A DNA stretch of 64,000 bases from an uncultured Maribacter sp. (lineage in GTDB: Bacteria > Bacteroidota > Bacteroidia > Flavobacteriales > Flavobacteriaceae), in assembly GCF_947496775.1 (NCBI RefSeq), contig NZ_CANMDU010000003.1, positions 186,001 to 250,000 of the forward strand, in the 5' to 3' direction. The notes beneath the pieces were generated by a model, which was not told the origin of the DNA, made no database searches, and saw only the letters and a program-made list of their open reading frames with translations. The first letter of the stretch is position 1. Each line of letters opens with the position of its first letter. A program made the position numbers and the translations under genes. Shown here one piece after another: positions 49,636 to 58,262 of this stretch.

Positions 49636-50997
49636 ATGTGGAGGCAACTAACTTCCCATTGGAGACTACATAAATATTCTATATTACTTGTCCTAGCAAG
49701 CATTGCTTTATATGCATCGTTTGCTTACAACTTGCATAGAGAAGATTTTATAAAACTTCTTACGCTCTGTATTGCATTATTTTTTCTCTGTTATAAAATT
49801 ATACAATTCCAAAAATGGAATTTTAAATTCTTACTTGGAGCTGGTATTATTTTTAGGCTCGTATTTCTTTTCGCTGAGCCAAACTTATCGCAAGATTTTT
49901 ACAGATTTATTTGGGATGGAGAACTTATTTATAATTTAAAAAATCCGTATCTATACTTACCTAAGGTACTTATAGAGCAAAAAGATTTAGCTATTGCTAA
50001 TGCTCATGAATTATATAAAGGTATGGGAGATTTAAGTCCCAAGTTTTATAGTAATTACCCACCTTTAAATCAACTTATTTTTTCTTTATCGACATTACTC
50101 GGAGGAAAAACCATACTAGGCTCTGTAATTGTAATGCGAGTTATAATTATACTATCCGATATTGGGGTTGTATATTTTGGTCGCAAACTTTTGAAAAGCT
50201 TAAACCGCTCCCCACATTTAATATTTTGGTACTTCCTAAATCCATTGGTACTAATAGAACTTACAGGAAACCTACATTTTGAAGGTGTAATGCTTTTCTT
50301 CTTTATTTGGTCTCTTTATTTACTTTCTATGAACCACTGGAAATCTGGCGCATTAGTTTACGCCCTTTCCATAATGGTAAAATTGGTTCCTCTGTTATTT
50401 CTGCCATTATTCCTTAGCCATTTTAAGCTTAAAAAATGTATTCTTTTTTATAGTATCGTTGGGGGTACTATGTTATCACTGCTATTACCTTTTTATTCTC
50501 CTCAGTTTTTTGCCAACTACGCAGAAACAGTAGGTCTTTGGTTTTCTAATTTTGAGTTTAATGCGAGTATTTATAATGGTATCAAAAAAATTGCAATAGC
50601 ATATGATGCAAAGCCTTGGGAGCTTATAAAAACTTATGGTAAAATTACCCCCCTAATAACCATATGTATGGTTTTTCTTTTTACATTTTTAAGAAAAAAC
50701 AAAAATTTAAACGCTCTTATTACTTCCATGCTGTTTATTTTAAGTATTTATTATTTCATATCGCCAACGGTACACCCTTGGTACATAATTTTCTTAATTC
50801 TATTAACCATTTTTACAGATTATAGATATTCCTTACTCTGGTCTGCTTCTGTTATTTTAAGCTATTGGGCTTATAGCCAGCCAGATTTTAAAGAACATTT
50901 AGGATTAATTACTATTGAATATATAGCAGTATTTGGGTTTCTTATCTATGAATTAACAATACTTCGTAACAAAAAGCAGCTTTTTTGTAAAAATTAA
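49636..50997 (+). CDS. Membrane glycosyltransferase (GT-C fold, mannosyltransferase/DUF2029-like)
   Basis: A 453-residue protein with about ten to twelve helices. The extracytoplasmic first loop has FLFAEPNLSQDFYRFIWDGELIYNLKNPYLY, with the acidic residues that GT-C enzymes use, and later LSKFYSNYPPLNQLIFSL-like and FYFLNPLVLIELTGNLHFEG segments typical of polyprenol-phosphate-mannose-dependent mannosyltransferases of Bacteroidota. The substrate is not known. It may take its donor from the GT2 polyprenyl-phosphate synthase at 39667-40356; this is inference. It is the last gene before the arginine leader. Confidence 0.75.
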   Translation: MWRQLTSHWRLHKYSILLVLASIALYASFAYNLHREDFIKLLTLCIALFFLCYKIIQFQKWNFKFLLGAGIIFRLVFLFAEPNLSQDFYRFIWDGELIYNLKNPYLYLPKVLIEQKDLAIANAHELYKGMGDLSPKFYSNYPPLNQLIFSLSTLLGGKTILGSVIVMRVIIILSDIGVVYFGRKLLKSLNRSPHLIFWYFLNPLVLIELTGNLHFEGVMLFFFIWSLYLLSMNHWKSGALVYALSIMVKLVPLLFLPLFLSHFKLKKCILFYSIVGGTMLSLLLPFYSPQFFANYAETVGLWFSNFEFNASIYNGIKKIAIAYDAKPWELIKTYGKITPLITICMVFLFTFLRKNKNLNALITSMLFILSIYYFISPTVHPWYIIFLILLTIFTDYRYSLLWSASVILSYWAYSQPDFKEHLGLITIEYIAVFGFLIYELTILRNKKQLFCKN

Positions 50998-51007
50998 ACA
51001 CTTACCA

Positions 51008-51036
51008 TTGTCAATTCAGTATAATTTGTACATTTG
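51008..51036 (+). promoter_or_regulatory. Promoter of the arginine leader and operon
   Basis: TTG at 51008-51010 and the exact TAnnTTTG match TACATTTG at 51029-51036 are 18 bp apart, a good Bacteroidota promoter. The expected start of transcription, some 5-8 bases later, falls at or just before the leader ATG at 51044, so the leader may be read from an mRNA with almost no 5' untranslated region. Confidence 0.7.
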
Positions 51037-51043
51037 ACCTATA

Positions 51044-51127
51044 ATGAAAACAAAAGCACATACATATAGTAACTTCTGGGTAACTTCTCCAGCTCGTTCT
51101 TTTGTACCTACTCGTCGCCGCCCGTAG
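51044..51127 (+). CDS. Candidate arginine leader peptide (27 residues)
   Basis: A short ORF, ATG AAA at the start and TAG at 51125-51127, encoding 27 residues that end in PTRRRP. The Arg codons are CGT at 51095 and CGT CGC CGC at 51113-51121, unlike the AGA that dominates neighbouring genes, and the ORF is richer in G+C than its surroundings. A 5-bp G+C-rich hairpin (51119-51123 with 51128-51132) spans the last Arg codon, Pro and the stop; a second hairpin (GGAAAT 51145-51150 with ATTTCC 51161-51166) follows. The first gene of the arg operon begins 86 bp later. Attenuation or ribosome stalling in response to arginyl-tRNA or arginine is the natural reading. No T-tract terminator is obvious, so the mechanism may be translational or Rho-based. 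Not previously known to me. Confidence 0.65.
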   Translation: MKTKAHTYSNFWVTSPARSFVPTRRRP

Positions 51128-51144
51128 GGGTGCATTATATTTCT

Positions 51145-51166
51145 GGAAATAGGTGAGTCCATTTCC
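51145..51166 (+). promoter_or_regulatory. Hairpin in the arg leader region
   Basis: GGAAAT and ATTTCC flank a 10-nt loop, 17 bases after the leader stop codon. It is not followed by a T-run, so it is not a simple intrinsic terminator; it may be one arm of an alternative fold. Confidence 0.4.
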
Positions 51167-51213
51167 CTTCTCAAAACAATTAGTCATTCATTTTTAAATT
51201 AAATAAGCATTCA

Positions 51214-51837
51214 ATGAAAATTGTAATTGCTAATACATCACATTTTACTTACGCCGATATTATTTGCGATACCATTGGGGAATCTGCAAAGGTAAGAGGC
51301 ACTGGTATTGCCAAACGTAGTCCAGAATATATAAAGCAAAAACTTGAAAAAGGTAATGCTGTTATTGCTCTGGATGGCGAAAGATTCGCTGGATTCTGTT
51401 ATATAGAAGTTTGGGGGCACGAAAAATTTGTTGCCAATTCTGGTCTTATAGTACACCCTGATTTCAGAAATAAAGGTTTAGCCAAGAAAATAAAAAAAGC
51501 AGTCTTTAATCTCTCTAAAGAAAAATTTCCTGATGCAAAAATATTCGGGATTACTACGGGACTTGCTGTAATGAAAATTAATTACGAACTAGGATACAAA
51601 CCTGTTACTTTCTCTGAACTTACGGATGACCCTGAATTTTGGAAAGGTTGTCAAACCTGCAAAAATTTTGATATCCTAACAAGAACCGAAAGAAAAATGT
51701 GTTTGTGTACTGGAATGTTACACGACCCCAAAGCGGCACAAAAAGAGAAGGAAATAGAAGAAAAAGTGAATGGCAAAGCTTTTAAAAGATTAAAAAGAAT
51801 AAAGGAACAGTTATTCTTAAAAAAGAAACAAAAATAG
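51214..51837 (+). CDS. GNAT-family acyltransferase opening the arginine operon, probable N-acyl-glutamate synthase
   Basis: A 207-residue acetyltransferase-fold protein. VANSGLIVHPDFRNKGLAKKIKKAVFNLS holds the acyl-CoA-binding V-x-P-x-x-R-x-x-G-x-A motif. The C-terminal part has four Cys in the order GCQTC ... MCLC (near residues 147-172) that could bind a metal, an unusual addition for the family. It is followed 35 bp on by argG and lies behind the Arg leader. In Bacteroidota that use N-succinylornithine, a GNAT at this place is taken to acylate glutamate as the first step in place of ArgA/ArgJ; no other candidate for that step is in the operon. The acyl donor is inference. Confidence 0.75.
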   Translation: MKIVIANTSHFTYADIICDTIGESAKVRGTGIAKRSPEYIKQKLEKGNAVIALDGERFAGFCYIEVWGHEKFVANSGLIVHPDFRNKGLAKKIKKAVFNLSKEKFPDAKIFGITTGLAVMKINYELGYKPVTFSELTDDPEFWKGCQTCKNFDILTRTERKMCLCTGMLHDPKAAQKEKEIEEKVNGKAFKRLKRIKEQLFLKKKQK

Positions 51838-51872
51838 ATTTTCCGTTAATACGGGAGTAAATAATACATAGA

Positions 51873-53063
51873 ATGAAAAAATTAGTTTTAGCATATAGTG
51901 GAGGTTTAGATACATCCTATTGCGCAAAATATTTATCAAAAGACAAAGGATTTGAAGTACATGCTGTAAGTGTAAATACAGGTGGCTTTTCTAAAGAAGA
52001 AATTGCTACTATTAATTCTAAGGCTTTAGATTTAGGAGCTACTAGTTATACATCTTTAGATGCCGTACAAACCTTCTATGATAAAGTGGTTAAATATTTA
52101 ATTTTTGGCAATGTATTAAAAAACAACACCTACCCTCTTTCTGTTAGCGCCGAGCGTATTGTACAAGCTATTGAGATTGTAAATTATGCAAAAAAAATTG
52201 GTGCAGATTATATTGCCCACGGTAGTACTGGGGCTGGTAATGACCAAGTTAGATTTGATATGATTTTTCAAATTATTGCTCCAGAAATAGAAATTATAAC
52301 TCCTATTAGAGACAATAAACTATCTAGAGAAGCAGAAATAGAATATCTAAAAGAAAATGGTGTAGATTATTCTTGGGAAAAAGCAAAATACTCTATAAAC
52401 AGAGGCCTTTGGGGAACATCTGTTGGTGGTGAAGAAACGCTAACTTCCGAAAAAGCTTTGCCAGATAGCGCATACCCAAGTCAGTTGCAAGAAAAAGAAC
52501 CTACAGATGTAAAACTAACTTTTGAAAAAGGAGAATTAGTTGCTATTGATGGTGCTAAAGATAACCCAGTTGCTAATATAGAAAAGCTAGAAGCCATGGC
52601 TTCTAAGTATGCTATTGGAAGAGACATACATGTTGGAGATACTATTATTGGTACAAAAGGTAGAGTTGGTTTTGAAGCTGCCGCTGCATTAATTATAATA
52701 AAAGCACACCATCTACTAGAGAAACATACGTTAAGCAAATGGCAACAATACCAAAAAGAACAGCAAGGTAACTTCTACGGAATGTTATTACATGAAGGCA
52801 ATTATTTAGATGAAGTAATGCGAAATATCGAGGCTTTTCTTACAGATACGCAAAAGAATGTTTCTGGTGATGTTTTCTTAAGCCTTTACCCTTTCCAGTT
52901 TAGATTAAACGGAATAGCTTCTAAGCACGATTTAATGACCGATGCTTTTGGTAAATATGGGGAAGTAAATAAAGGTTGGACGGCAGATGATGCTAAAGGT
53001 TTTATTAAAATACTTTCTAACTCTGGAAAAATATATAACCACGTAAATCAAGAAAATGATTAA
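51873..53063 (+). CDS. argG: Argininosuccinate synthase
   Basis: A 396-residue ATP-dependent ligase that joins citrulline and aspartate. LAYSGGLDTS at 4-13 is the PP-loop motif and GSTGAGNDQVRFD near 117-129 the substrate/ATP segment; RGLWGTSVGGE is the third. The length is normal. It overlaps argC by 8 bp. Part of the operon 51214-62407. Confidence 0.96.
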   Translation: MKKLVLAYSGGLDTSYCAKYLSKDKGFEVHAVSVNTGGFSKEEIATINSKALDLGATSYTSLDAVQTFYDKVVKYLIFGNVLKNNTYPLSVSAERIVQAIEIVNYAKKIGADYIAHGSTGAGNDQVRFDMIFQIIAPEIEIITPIRDNKLSREAEIEYLKENGVDYSWEKAKYSINRGLWGTSVGGEETLTSEKALPDSAYPSQLQEKEPTDVKLTFEKGELVAIDGAKDNPVANIEKLEAMASKYAIGRDIHVGDTIIGTKGRVGFEAAAALIIIKAHHLLEKHTLSKWQQYQKEQQGNFYGMLLHEGNYLDEVMRNIEAFLTDTQKNVSGDVFLSLYPFQFRLNGIASKHDLMTDAFGKYGEVNKGWTADDAKGFIKILSNSGKIYNHVNQEND

Positions 53064-54030
53064 AGTAGGAATTATTGGTGGTTCTGGTTATACTGGTGGA
53101 GAACTCATTAGAATTTTATTAAACCACCCGCAAGTAGAAATAGATTTTGTATACAGCACTACAAGAGCTGGTAAAAAAATTACCAGTGCTCATGGAGATT
53201 TATTGGGCGTTACCGATTTGGCTTTTACAGGCGATGTAAATCTAAATGTAGATTTGGTTTTTCTTTGCTTAGGACACGGTAATTCTACCAAATTTCTAAA
53301 TGAGAATCCTTTCTCTGAGAACACTAAAATTATTGACTTAAGTAATGATTTTAGATTAAATGATGATGCTGTTTTTCAAGGAAAAGAATTTGTTTATGGC
53401 TTACCAGAACTTTTAAAAGCAGACATTAAAAAGGCAAATTATATTGCCAATCCTGGTTGTTTCGCTACTACTATTCAATTAGCCTTATTACCATTAGCAA
53501 AAGAAAATAAACTACAGGATAATGTACATATAAACGCAGTTACAGGTAGTACAGGTGCAGGTGTAAGTCCTTCTGCAACGTCTCATTTTAGCTGGAGAAA
53601 TAATAATGTGTCGTGGTACAAACCTTTTACGCATCAGCATTTAGGAGAAATAGGAGAAAGTCTAGCTAGTTTACAAGAAAATATAGGAGAACTTTTCTTC
53701 CTTCCAAATAGAGGAAACTTTACAAGAGGAATTTTAGCAACAGTTTATACAAAATATGAGGGTGATCTAGAAAGTGCCAAAGTTATTTTCAATGATTTTT
53801 ATAAAGATGCACTTTTTACGCAAATTTCTGAAGAGCCTATACACTTAAAGCAAGTTGTAAATACCAATCAATGTCATATTCATTTACATAAACATGGCAA
53901 TACTTTATTGGTTACTTCTGCCATAGATAACCTTTTAAAAGGAGCATCTGGCCAAGCAGTACAAAACATGAATTTAATGTTTGGGTTTAATGAAAACGAA
54001 GGTCTAAATTTAAAGGCTGGAGTATTTTAA
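53056..54030 (+). CDS. argC: N-acyl-gamma-glutamyl-phosphate reductase
   Basis: A 324-residue NADPH-dependent reductase. VGIIGGSGYTGGELIRIL at 3-20 is the dinucleotide site, ANPGCFATT carries the catalytic Cys near 135, and HQHLGEIGESL has the conserved His. Reduces the acyl phosphate made by ArgB; the acyl group may be succinyl in this organism. Starts inside the last codons of argG (8-bp overlap). A 7-bp tandem repeat begins right after its stop codon. Confidence 0.95.
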   Translation: MIKVGIIGGSGYTGGELIRILLNHPQVEIDFVYSTTRAGKKITSAHGDLLGVTDLAFTGDVNLNVDLVFLCLGHGNSTKFLNENPFSENTKIIDLSNDFRLNDDAVFQGKEFVYGLPELLKADIKKANYIANPGCFATTIQLALLPLAKENKLQDNVHINAVTGSTGAGVSPSATSHFSWRNNNVSWYKPFTHQHLGEIGESLASLQENIGELFFLPNRGNFTRGILATVYTKYEGDLESAKVIFNDFYKDALFTQISEEPIHLKQVVNTNQCHIHLHKHGNTLLVTSAIDNLLKGASGQAVQNMNLMFGFNENEGLNLKAGVF

Positions 54031-54110
54031 ATGAGTAATGAGTAATGAGTAATGAGTAATGAGTAATGAGTAATGAGTAATGAGTAATGAGTAATGAGTA
54101 ATGAGTAATG
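54031..54110 (+). repeat. 7-bp tandem repeat, unit ATGAGTA, about 11.4 copies
   Basis: Eighty bases of perfect ATGAGTA repeats begin on the base after the argC stop codon. The remaining bases to proC (54111-54272) hold no gene. The unit of 7 bp is not a multiple of three; the array lies outside coding sequence. Each unit contains the words ATG and TAA or TGA, so it is full of starts and stops on the mRNA. Confidence 0.97.
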
Positions 54111-54272
54111 AAAATATTATTGCGAATTGAAATAACAACCTTAATACTAACTACTTAATGCATTTTACCAACAATTATAAATAGGAACAAAAAAATTTAA
54201 ACCATCAAAAGTTGTACATTTTTAAGGCATTAAAAACTTAATACGTTGTAATAACCACTTAATACTAAAAGT

Positions 54273-55067
54273 ATGAGAGTAGCCATCATAGGAACAGGAA
54301 ATTTAGGATTAGCCATTGGTAAAGGAATATTAGATAGCAAAGGAGCTAGTTCTATGTACCTAACCAAAAGAAATCTAGAGGACATTAAAGAGTACACTAG
54401 TTATGAAAACGTAGTTTTAACCAGTGATAACAGAGAAGCTGTTAAAAATTCTGACGTTCTAATTTTTGCTATTCAACCGCGCCATTTAGAGGCCATCCTA
54501 GAAGATGTAAAAGATTTACTAACGTCAAACCATATTATAATCTCTGTAATTACTGGGTTTAGTATTGCTCGTATAGAAAGTATTGTTGGTAGTGATAAAA
54601 ATATTATCCGAAGTATGCCAAACACTGCTATTGCGGTAGGTAAGTCTATGACTTGTATGTGTTGTAATGATATTGGTAAAAGCAAAATAGCTATAGCGCA
54701 ATCTATTTTTGATAAAGTAGGTGCATCTATGGTTATTCCAGAAGAGCAAATGCAAGCCGCTACAGTAATTTGTGCAAGTGGTATCGCTTTTTGGATGCGT
54801 TTAATACGTGCTACCACGCAAGGTGCTATACAACTAGGTTTTGAAGCTAAAGAAGCCCAAGAATTAGCAAAACACACTTGCGATGGTGCAGCCGGTTTAT
54901 TATTAGCATCTGGGAATCATCCGGAAGAAGAAATAGACCGTGTAACCACTCCTGGAGGCTGTACTATTGAAGGATTAAATGAAATGGAGCATCAAGGCTT
55001 AAGCTCTTCTTTAATTCAAGGAATTGTAGCATCCTTCGAAAAAATAAATCAAATTAAAAAAGAGTAA
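54273..55067 (+). CDS. proC: Pyrroline-5-carboxylate reductase
   Basis: A 264-residue reductase for the last step of proline synthesis. IGTGNLGLAIGKGIL at 5-19 is the NAD(P)H site; RSMPNTAIAVGKSMT near 114 and VTTPGGCTIEGLNEME near 226-240 are family signatures. Normal length. It is one of three proline genes set among the arg genes, in the same orientation, so both pathways are likely controlled together here. 27 bp precede the next gene. Confidence 0.93.
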   Translation: MRVAIIGTGNLGLAIGKGILDSKGASSMYLTKRNLEDIKEYTSYENVVLTSDNREAVKNSDVLIFAIQPRHLEAILEDVKDLLTSNHIIISVITGFSIARIESIVGSDKNIIRSMPNTAIAVGKSMTCMCCNDIGKSKIAIAQSIFDKVGASMVIPEEQMQAATVICASGIAFWMRLIRATTQGAIQLGFEAKEAQELAKHTCDGAAGLLLASGNHPEEEIDRVTTPGGCTIEGLNEMEHQGLSSSLIQGIVASFEKINQIKKE

Positions 55068-55094
55068 ATCCAACCTATTCTTAAAAAACATAGT

Positions 55095-56219
55095 ATGAAA
55101 TTATTTGATGTATATCCGCTTTATAATGTCACTCCTGTTTCTGCAAAAGGAATGGTAGTTATAGATGATAAAGGACAAGAATACTTAGATTTTTATGGCG
55201 GACACGCTGTAATTTCTATTGGTCATGGGCACCCTCATTATGTGGAAAAACTAAAAAACCAATTAGACAAAATTGGTTTTTATAGCAATGCGGTACAGAA
55301 CCCTTTACAAGTAGAGCTTGCTACCAAGTTAGGCAAGTTATCTAACTGTGAAGGTTACAACTTATTTTTATGTAATTCTGGGGCCGAAGCCAATGAAAAT
55401 GCATTAAAATTAGCCTCTTTTAAAACTGGGAAATCTCGCGTAATTGCATTTAAAAATGGCTTCCACGGAAGAACATCTGCTGCAGTTGCTGCAACAGATA
55501 ATGAGAAAATCAATGCGCCAATAAACAAACAACAAAAAGTAACTATTTTACCTTTTAATGATATTGCTGCCTTTACTGCAGAAATTAGTAAAGGAGATGT
55601 TTGCGCGGTTATTTTAGAAGCAATACAAGGTGTTGGAGGTTTGGATGAGCCAAATGCAGAATTTTTTCAAGCAATTACCAAATTAACCAAAGAAAATGGA
55701 GCGCTTCTTATTGCAGACGAAGTACAATGTGGCTTTGGCAGAAGTGGTAAATTCTTTGGATTTCAACATCATGCTATAAAACCAGATATTATTAGTATCG
55801 CAAAAGGAATGGGTAATGGCTTCCCAGTTGGAGGCGTTCTAATACACGAGAGTATAGAGGCTTCTTACGGAATGTTAGGAACCACTTTTGGCGGCAATCA
55901 TTTGGCATGTGCTGCAACAACCGCAGTTTTAGAAGTTTTAGAAAATGAAAACCTAATAGAAAACGCTGATGAAGTGGGTAATTATTTTAAAGAAAAAGCA
56001 AAAGAAATTCCACAAATAAAAGACATTAAAGGAAAAGGTTTAATGCTAGGGATTGAATTTGATTTTGAAGTAGGTGACTTACGCAAAAAAATGATTTATA
56101 ACCAGCATATATTTACAGGTGGAGCTATGAATAAAAAACTACTCCGTTTTTTACCAGCTCTAAACTGTACCAAGGAACAAATAGATATATTTTTTAATGC
56201 TCTTAAAGAAGAACTATAG
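55095..56219 (+). CDS. argD: Class III aminotransferase, N-acyl-ornithine aminotransferase
   Basis: A 374-residue PLP enzyme. FYGGHAVISIGHGHP at 30-45, NSGAEANENALKLA near 97, ADEVQCGFGRSG near 210, and the PLP Lys in DIISIAKGMGNGFPVGG near 236 are intact. It makes the N-acylornithine from the semialdehyde; ornithine aminotransferase activity is also possible given the proline genes beside it. The stop codon overlaps the GTG start of proA by one base. Confidence 0.9.
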   Translation: MKLFDVYPLYNVTPVSAKGMVVIDDKGQEYLDFYGGHAVISIGHGHPHYVEKLKNQLDKIGFYSNAVQNPLQVELATKLGKLSNCEGYNLFLCNSGAEANENALKLASFKTGKSRVIAFKNGFHGRTSAAVAATDNEKINAPINKQQKVTILPFNDIAAFTAEISKGDVCAVILEAIQGVGGLDEPNAEFFQAITKLTKENGALLIADEVQCGFGRSGKFFGFQHHAIKPDIISIAKGMGNGFPVGGVLIHESIEASYGMLGTTFGGNHLACAATTAVLEVLENENLIENADEVGNYFKEKAKEIPQIKDIKGKGLMLGIEFDFEVGDLRKKMIYNQHIFTGGAMNKKLLRFLPALNCTKEQIDIFFNALKEEL

Positions 56220-57415
56220 TGAGTATCTTATTAAACATAAAAGAACGTAATACCGTTTTACTGACCATGGCCGAGCTCATTCTAGAGCATAAATCGGAAT
56301 TATTAAAAGCTAATACCGTAGACTTAGAATCTTATAAAGGCGATGATATTTCTATGCGTGATCGCTTAAAGGTAGACCAAGATAAAATAGACGGCATGGT
56401 TTTATCGCTAAAGCAACTAGCTAATGAACCAGACCCATTAGGCATTGAACGTTTTGCTTTTACCCATGAAAATGGAATACATGTGAAAAATAAAACAGCT
56501 CCTTTTGGAACTATTTTAATTATATATGAATCTAGACCCGATGTTACTATTGAGGCTGCCGGTATTGCTTTTAAATCTGGGAATAAAATACTTTTAAAAG
56601 GAGGTAAAGAATCGTTAAATAGTAATTTAGTATTGATAAATTTATGGCATAAAGCCTTAGATAGGCATGCATGCGATAAAGATTGGGTTACTTATTTACA
56701 GTTTGATAGAAAAGAAACACAAGCATTCTTAGAGAACCCTTCACAAAAATTAGATTTAATTGTCCCAAGAGGAGGCGAAAAATTAATTGCTTTTGTAAAA
56801 CAACATGCAACCTGTCCCGTAATAGTTAGCGGTAGAGGTAACAATTTTGTATATATAGATGCAGAAGCCGATTTGCAAATGGCAATGGATATTATTATTA
56901 ATGCAAAAACAACCAAAATTTCTGCCTGCAATGCTTTAGATAAAGTACTTATAGCAGCTGATTTACCTAGAAAACAGCAGTTTGTACAACAACTAATGAC
57001 CGAACTTAAGAAAAGTAATGTTCAAATTTTCACGGACGAAGCTTTTTCCTCTTTAGATGGAACAACTTCCATAGAAAATGAAGAAATTTGGTATGAGGAA
57101 TTTTTAGATTACAAAATTGTTCTAGGCCAAACTTCATCCCTAGAAGAAGCAATTTCTAAAATTAACTTATATGGAGGCGGGCATTCTGCTGCTATTATAA
57201 CCTCTAATGAAGAAAACGCAAATGTATTTATGCAGTCTGTAGATACAGCTGCCGTTTATCATAACGCATCAACAAGATTTACAGATGGTGGGCAATTTGG
57301 TTTAGGAGGAGAACTAGCCATAAGTACAGATAAACTACACCAACGTGGACCAATAGGATTACAGCATTTGGTAACTAATAAATGGTATGTTCTAGGAAAC
57401 GGACAAACAAGGTAA
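56219..57415 (+). CDS. proA: Gamma-glutamyl phosphate reductase
   Basis: A 398-residue NADPH-dependent reductase of proline synthesis. The start is GTG at 56219, overlapping the argD stop. IYESRPDVTIEAAGIAFKSGN, KGGKESLNSN, IVPRGGEKLIAFV and the catalytic Cys in TKISACNALDK (near 236) are present. TRFTDGGQFGLGGELAISTDKLHQRGP near the end is diagnostic. Normal length. Confidence 0.95.
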   Translation: MSILLNIKERNTVLLTMAELILEHKSELLKANTVDLESYKGDDISMRDRLKVDQDKIDGMVLSLKQLANEPDPLGIERFAFTHENGIHVKNKTAPFGTILIIYESRPDVTIEAAGIAFKSGNKILLKGGKESLNSNLVLINLWHKALDRHACDKDWVTYLQFDRKETQAFLENPSQKLDLIVPRGGEKLIAFVKQHATCPVIVSGRGNNFVYIDAEADLQMAMDIIINAKTTKISACNALDKVLIAADLPRKQQFVQQLMTELKKSNVQIFTDEAFSSLDGTTSIENEEIWYEEFLDYKIVLGQTSSLEEAISKINLYGGGHSAAIITSNEENANVFMQSVDTAAVYHNASTRFTDGGQFGLGGELAISTDKLHQRGPIGLQHLVTNKWYVLGNGQTR

Positions 57416-57473
57416 CTCTCATTGAGAAGTTTTTTTAATAAACGTTAGACATAAGTCTAAGGAAGAGTATTAA

Positions 57474-58244
57474 ATGAAAAAGAAGCGCATTTTACTAAAA
57501 ATAGGATCCAATACCCTAACCAAAGAAACTAACCATATTTCTAGAGGAAAAATTGAGGATATTGGAAGGCAAATTGCAGATTTACAAGATGAATATGAAT
57601 TTATCATTGTAAGTTCAGGCGCCATTGCCGCTGCCAAACAGTTTGTAAAACTAGAGCATAACGGAGAAGAGATTAATGTTAAGCAAGCTTTAGCTTCCAT
57701 AGGACAACCACACCTAATGCGTATTTTTCAAGAAAATTTTAGAGAGCTAGGCTTATTCAGTTCACAATGTCTACTATCCTATTCCGACTTCGAAAAACCT
57801 AAGACGCAATCTAATATAAAAAATACTATTAATGTATTAGTGGCTAACAACTATATTCCCATAATTAATGAGAACGATACTGTGGCAACAGATGAAATAA
57901 AATTTGGAGATAATGATAAACTTGCAGCATTAACAGCCGCTTTATTAAATGTCGATTTATTAATCATAGCAACTAATACAGACGGTATTTATACCAAAAA
58001 ATCTCTATTAAATAATTTTCCTGAAACCATTAAAAAAGTAAGAAAAATCTCTAATTTAGTAGCTGAAGTAAATAATGAAAAATCCTCCCATGGCACAGGA
58101 GGAATGCAATCTAAAATTGATGCAGCGACTATAGCTCAAAAAGCTGGAATAGAAACTTGGATTGTAAATGGTATAAAAGATAATTTTATCCTAGATGCCA
58201 TAATGAACAAAAGTGATTTTACTAAAATTAACCCCGAAAATTAA
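57474..58244 (+). CDS. proB: Glutamate 5-kinase without PUA domain
   Basis: A 256-residue amino-acid kinase that phosphorylates glutamate for proline synthesis. LLKIGSNTLTKE at 6-17, VSSGAIAAAKQF near 43, INENDTVATDEIKFGDNDKLAALTA near 130-155 and GTGGMQSKIDAATIAQKAGIE near 205 define ProB. It ends after the kinase domain: the C-terminal PUA domain of the about 370-residue E. coli type is absent, as in many other bacteria. 58 bp after proA and 18 bp before argF'. Confidence 0.93.
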   Translation: MKKKRILLKIGSNTLTKETNHISRGKIEDIGRQIADLQDEYEFIIVSSGAIAAAKQFVKLEHNGEEINVKQALASIGQPHLMRIFQENFRELGLFSSQCLLSYSDFEKPKTQSNIKNTINVLVANNYIPIINENDTVATDEIKFGDNDKLAALTAALLNVDLLIIATNTDGIYTKKSLLNNFPETIKKVRKISNLVAEVNNEKSSHGTGGMQSKIDAATIAQKAGIETWIVNGIKDNFILDAIMNKSDFTKINPEN

Positions 58245-58262
58245 ACACTAAAACCATTATAC

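Noticed and set aside
54031-54110. CRISPR array
   Set aside because: The repeats are directly joined 7-bp units without spacers.
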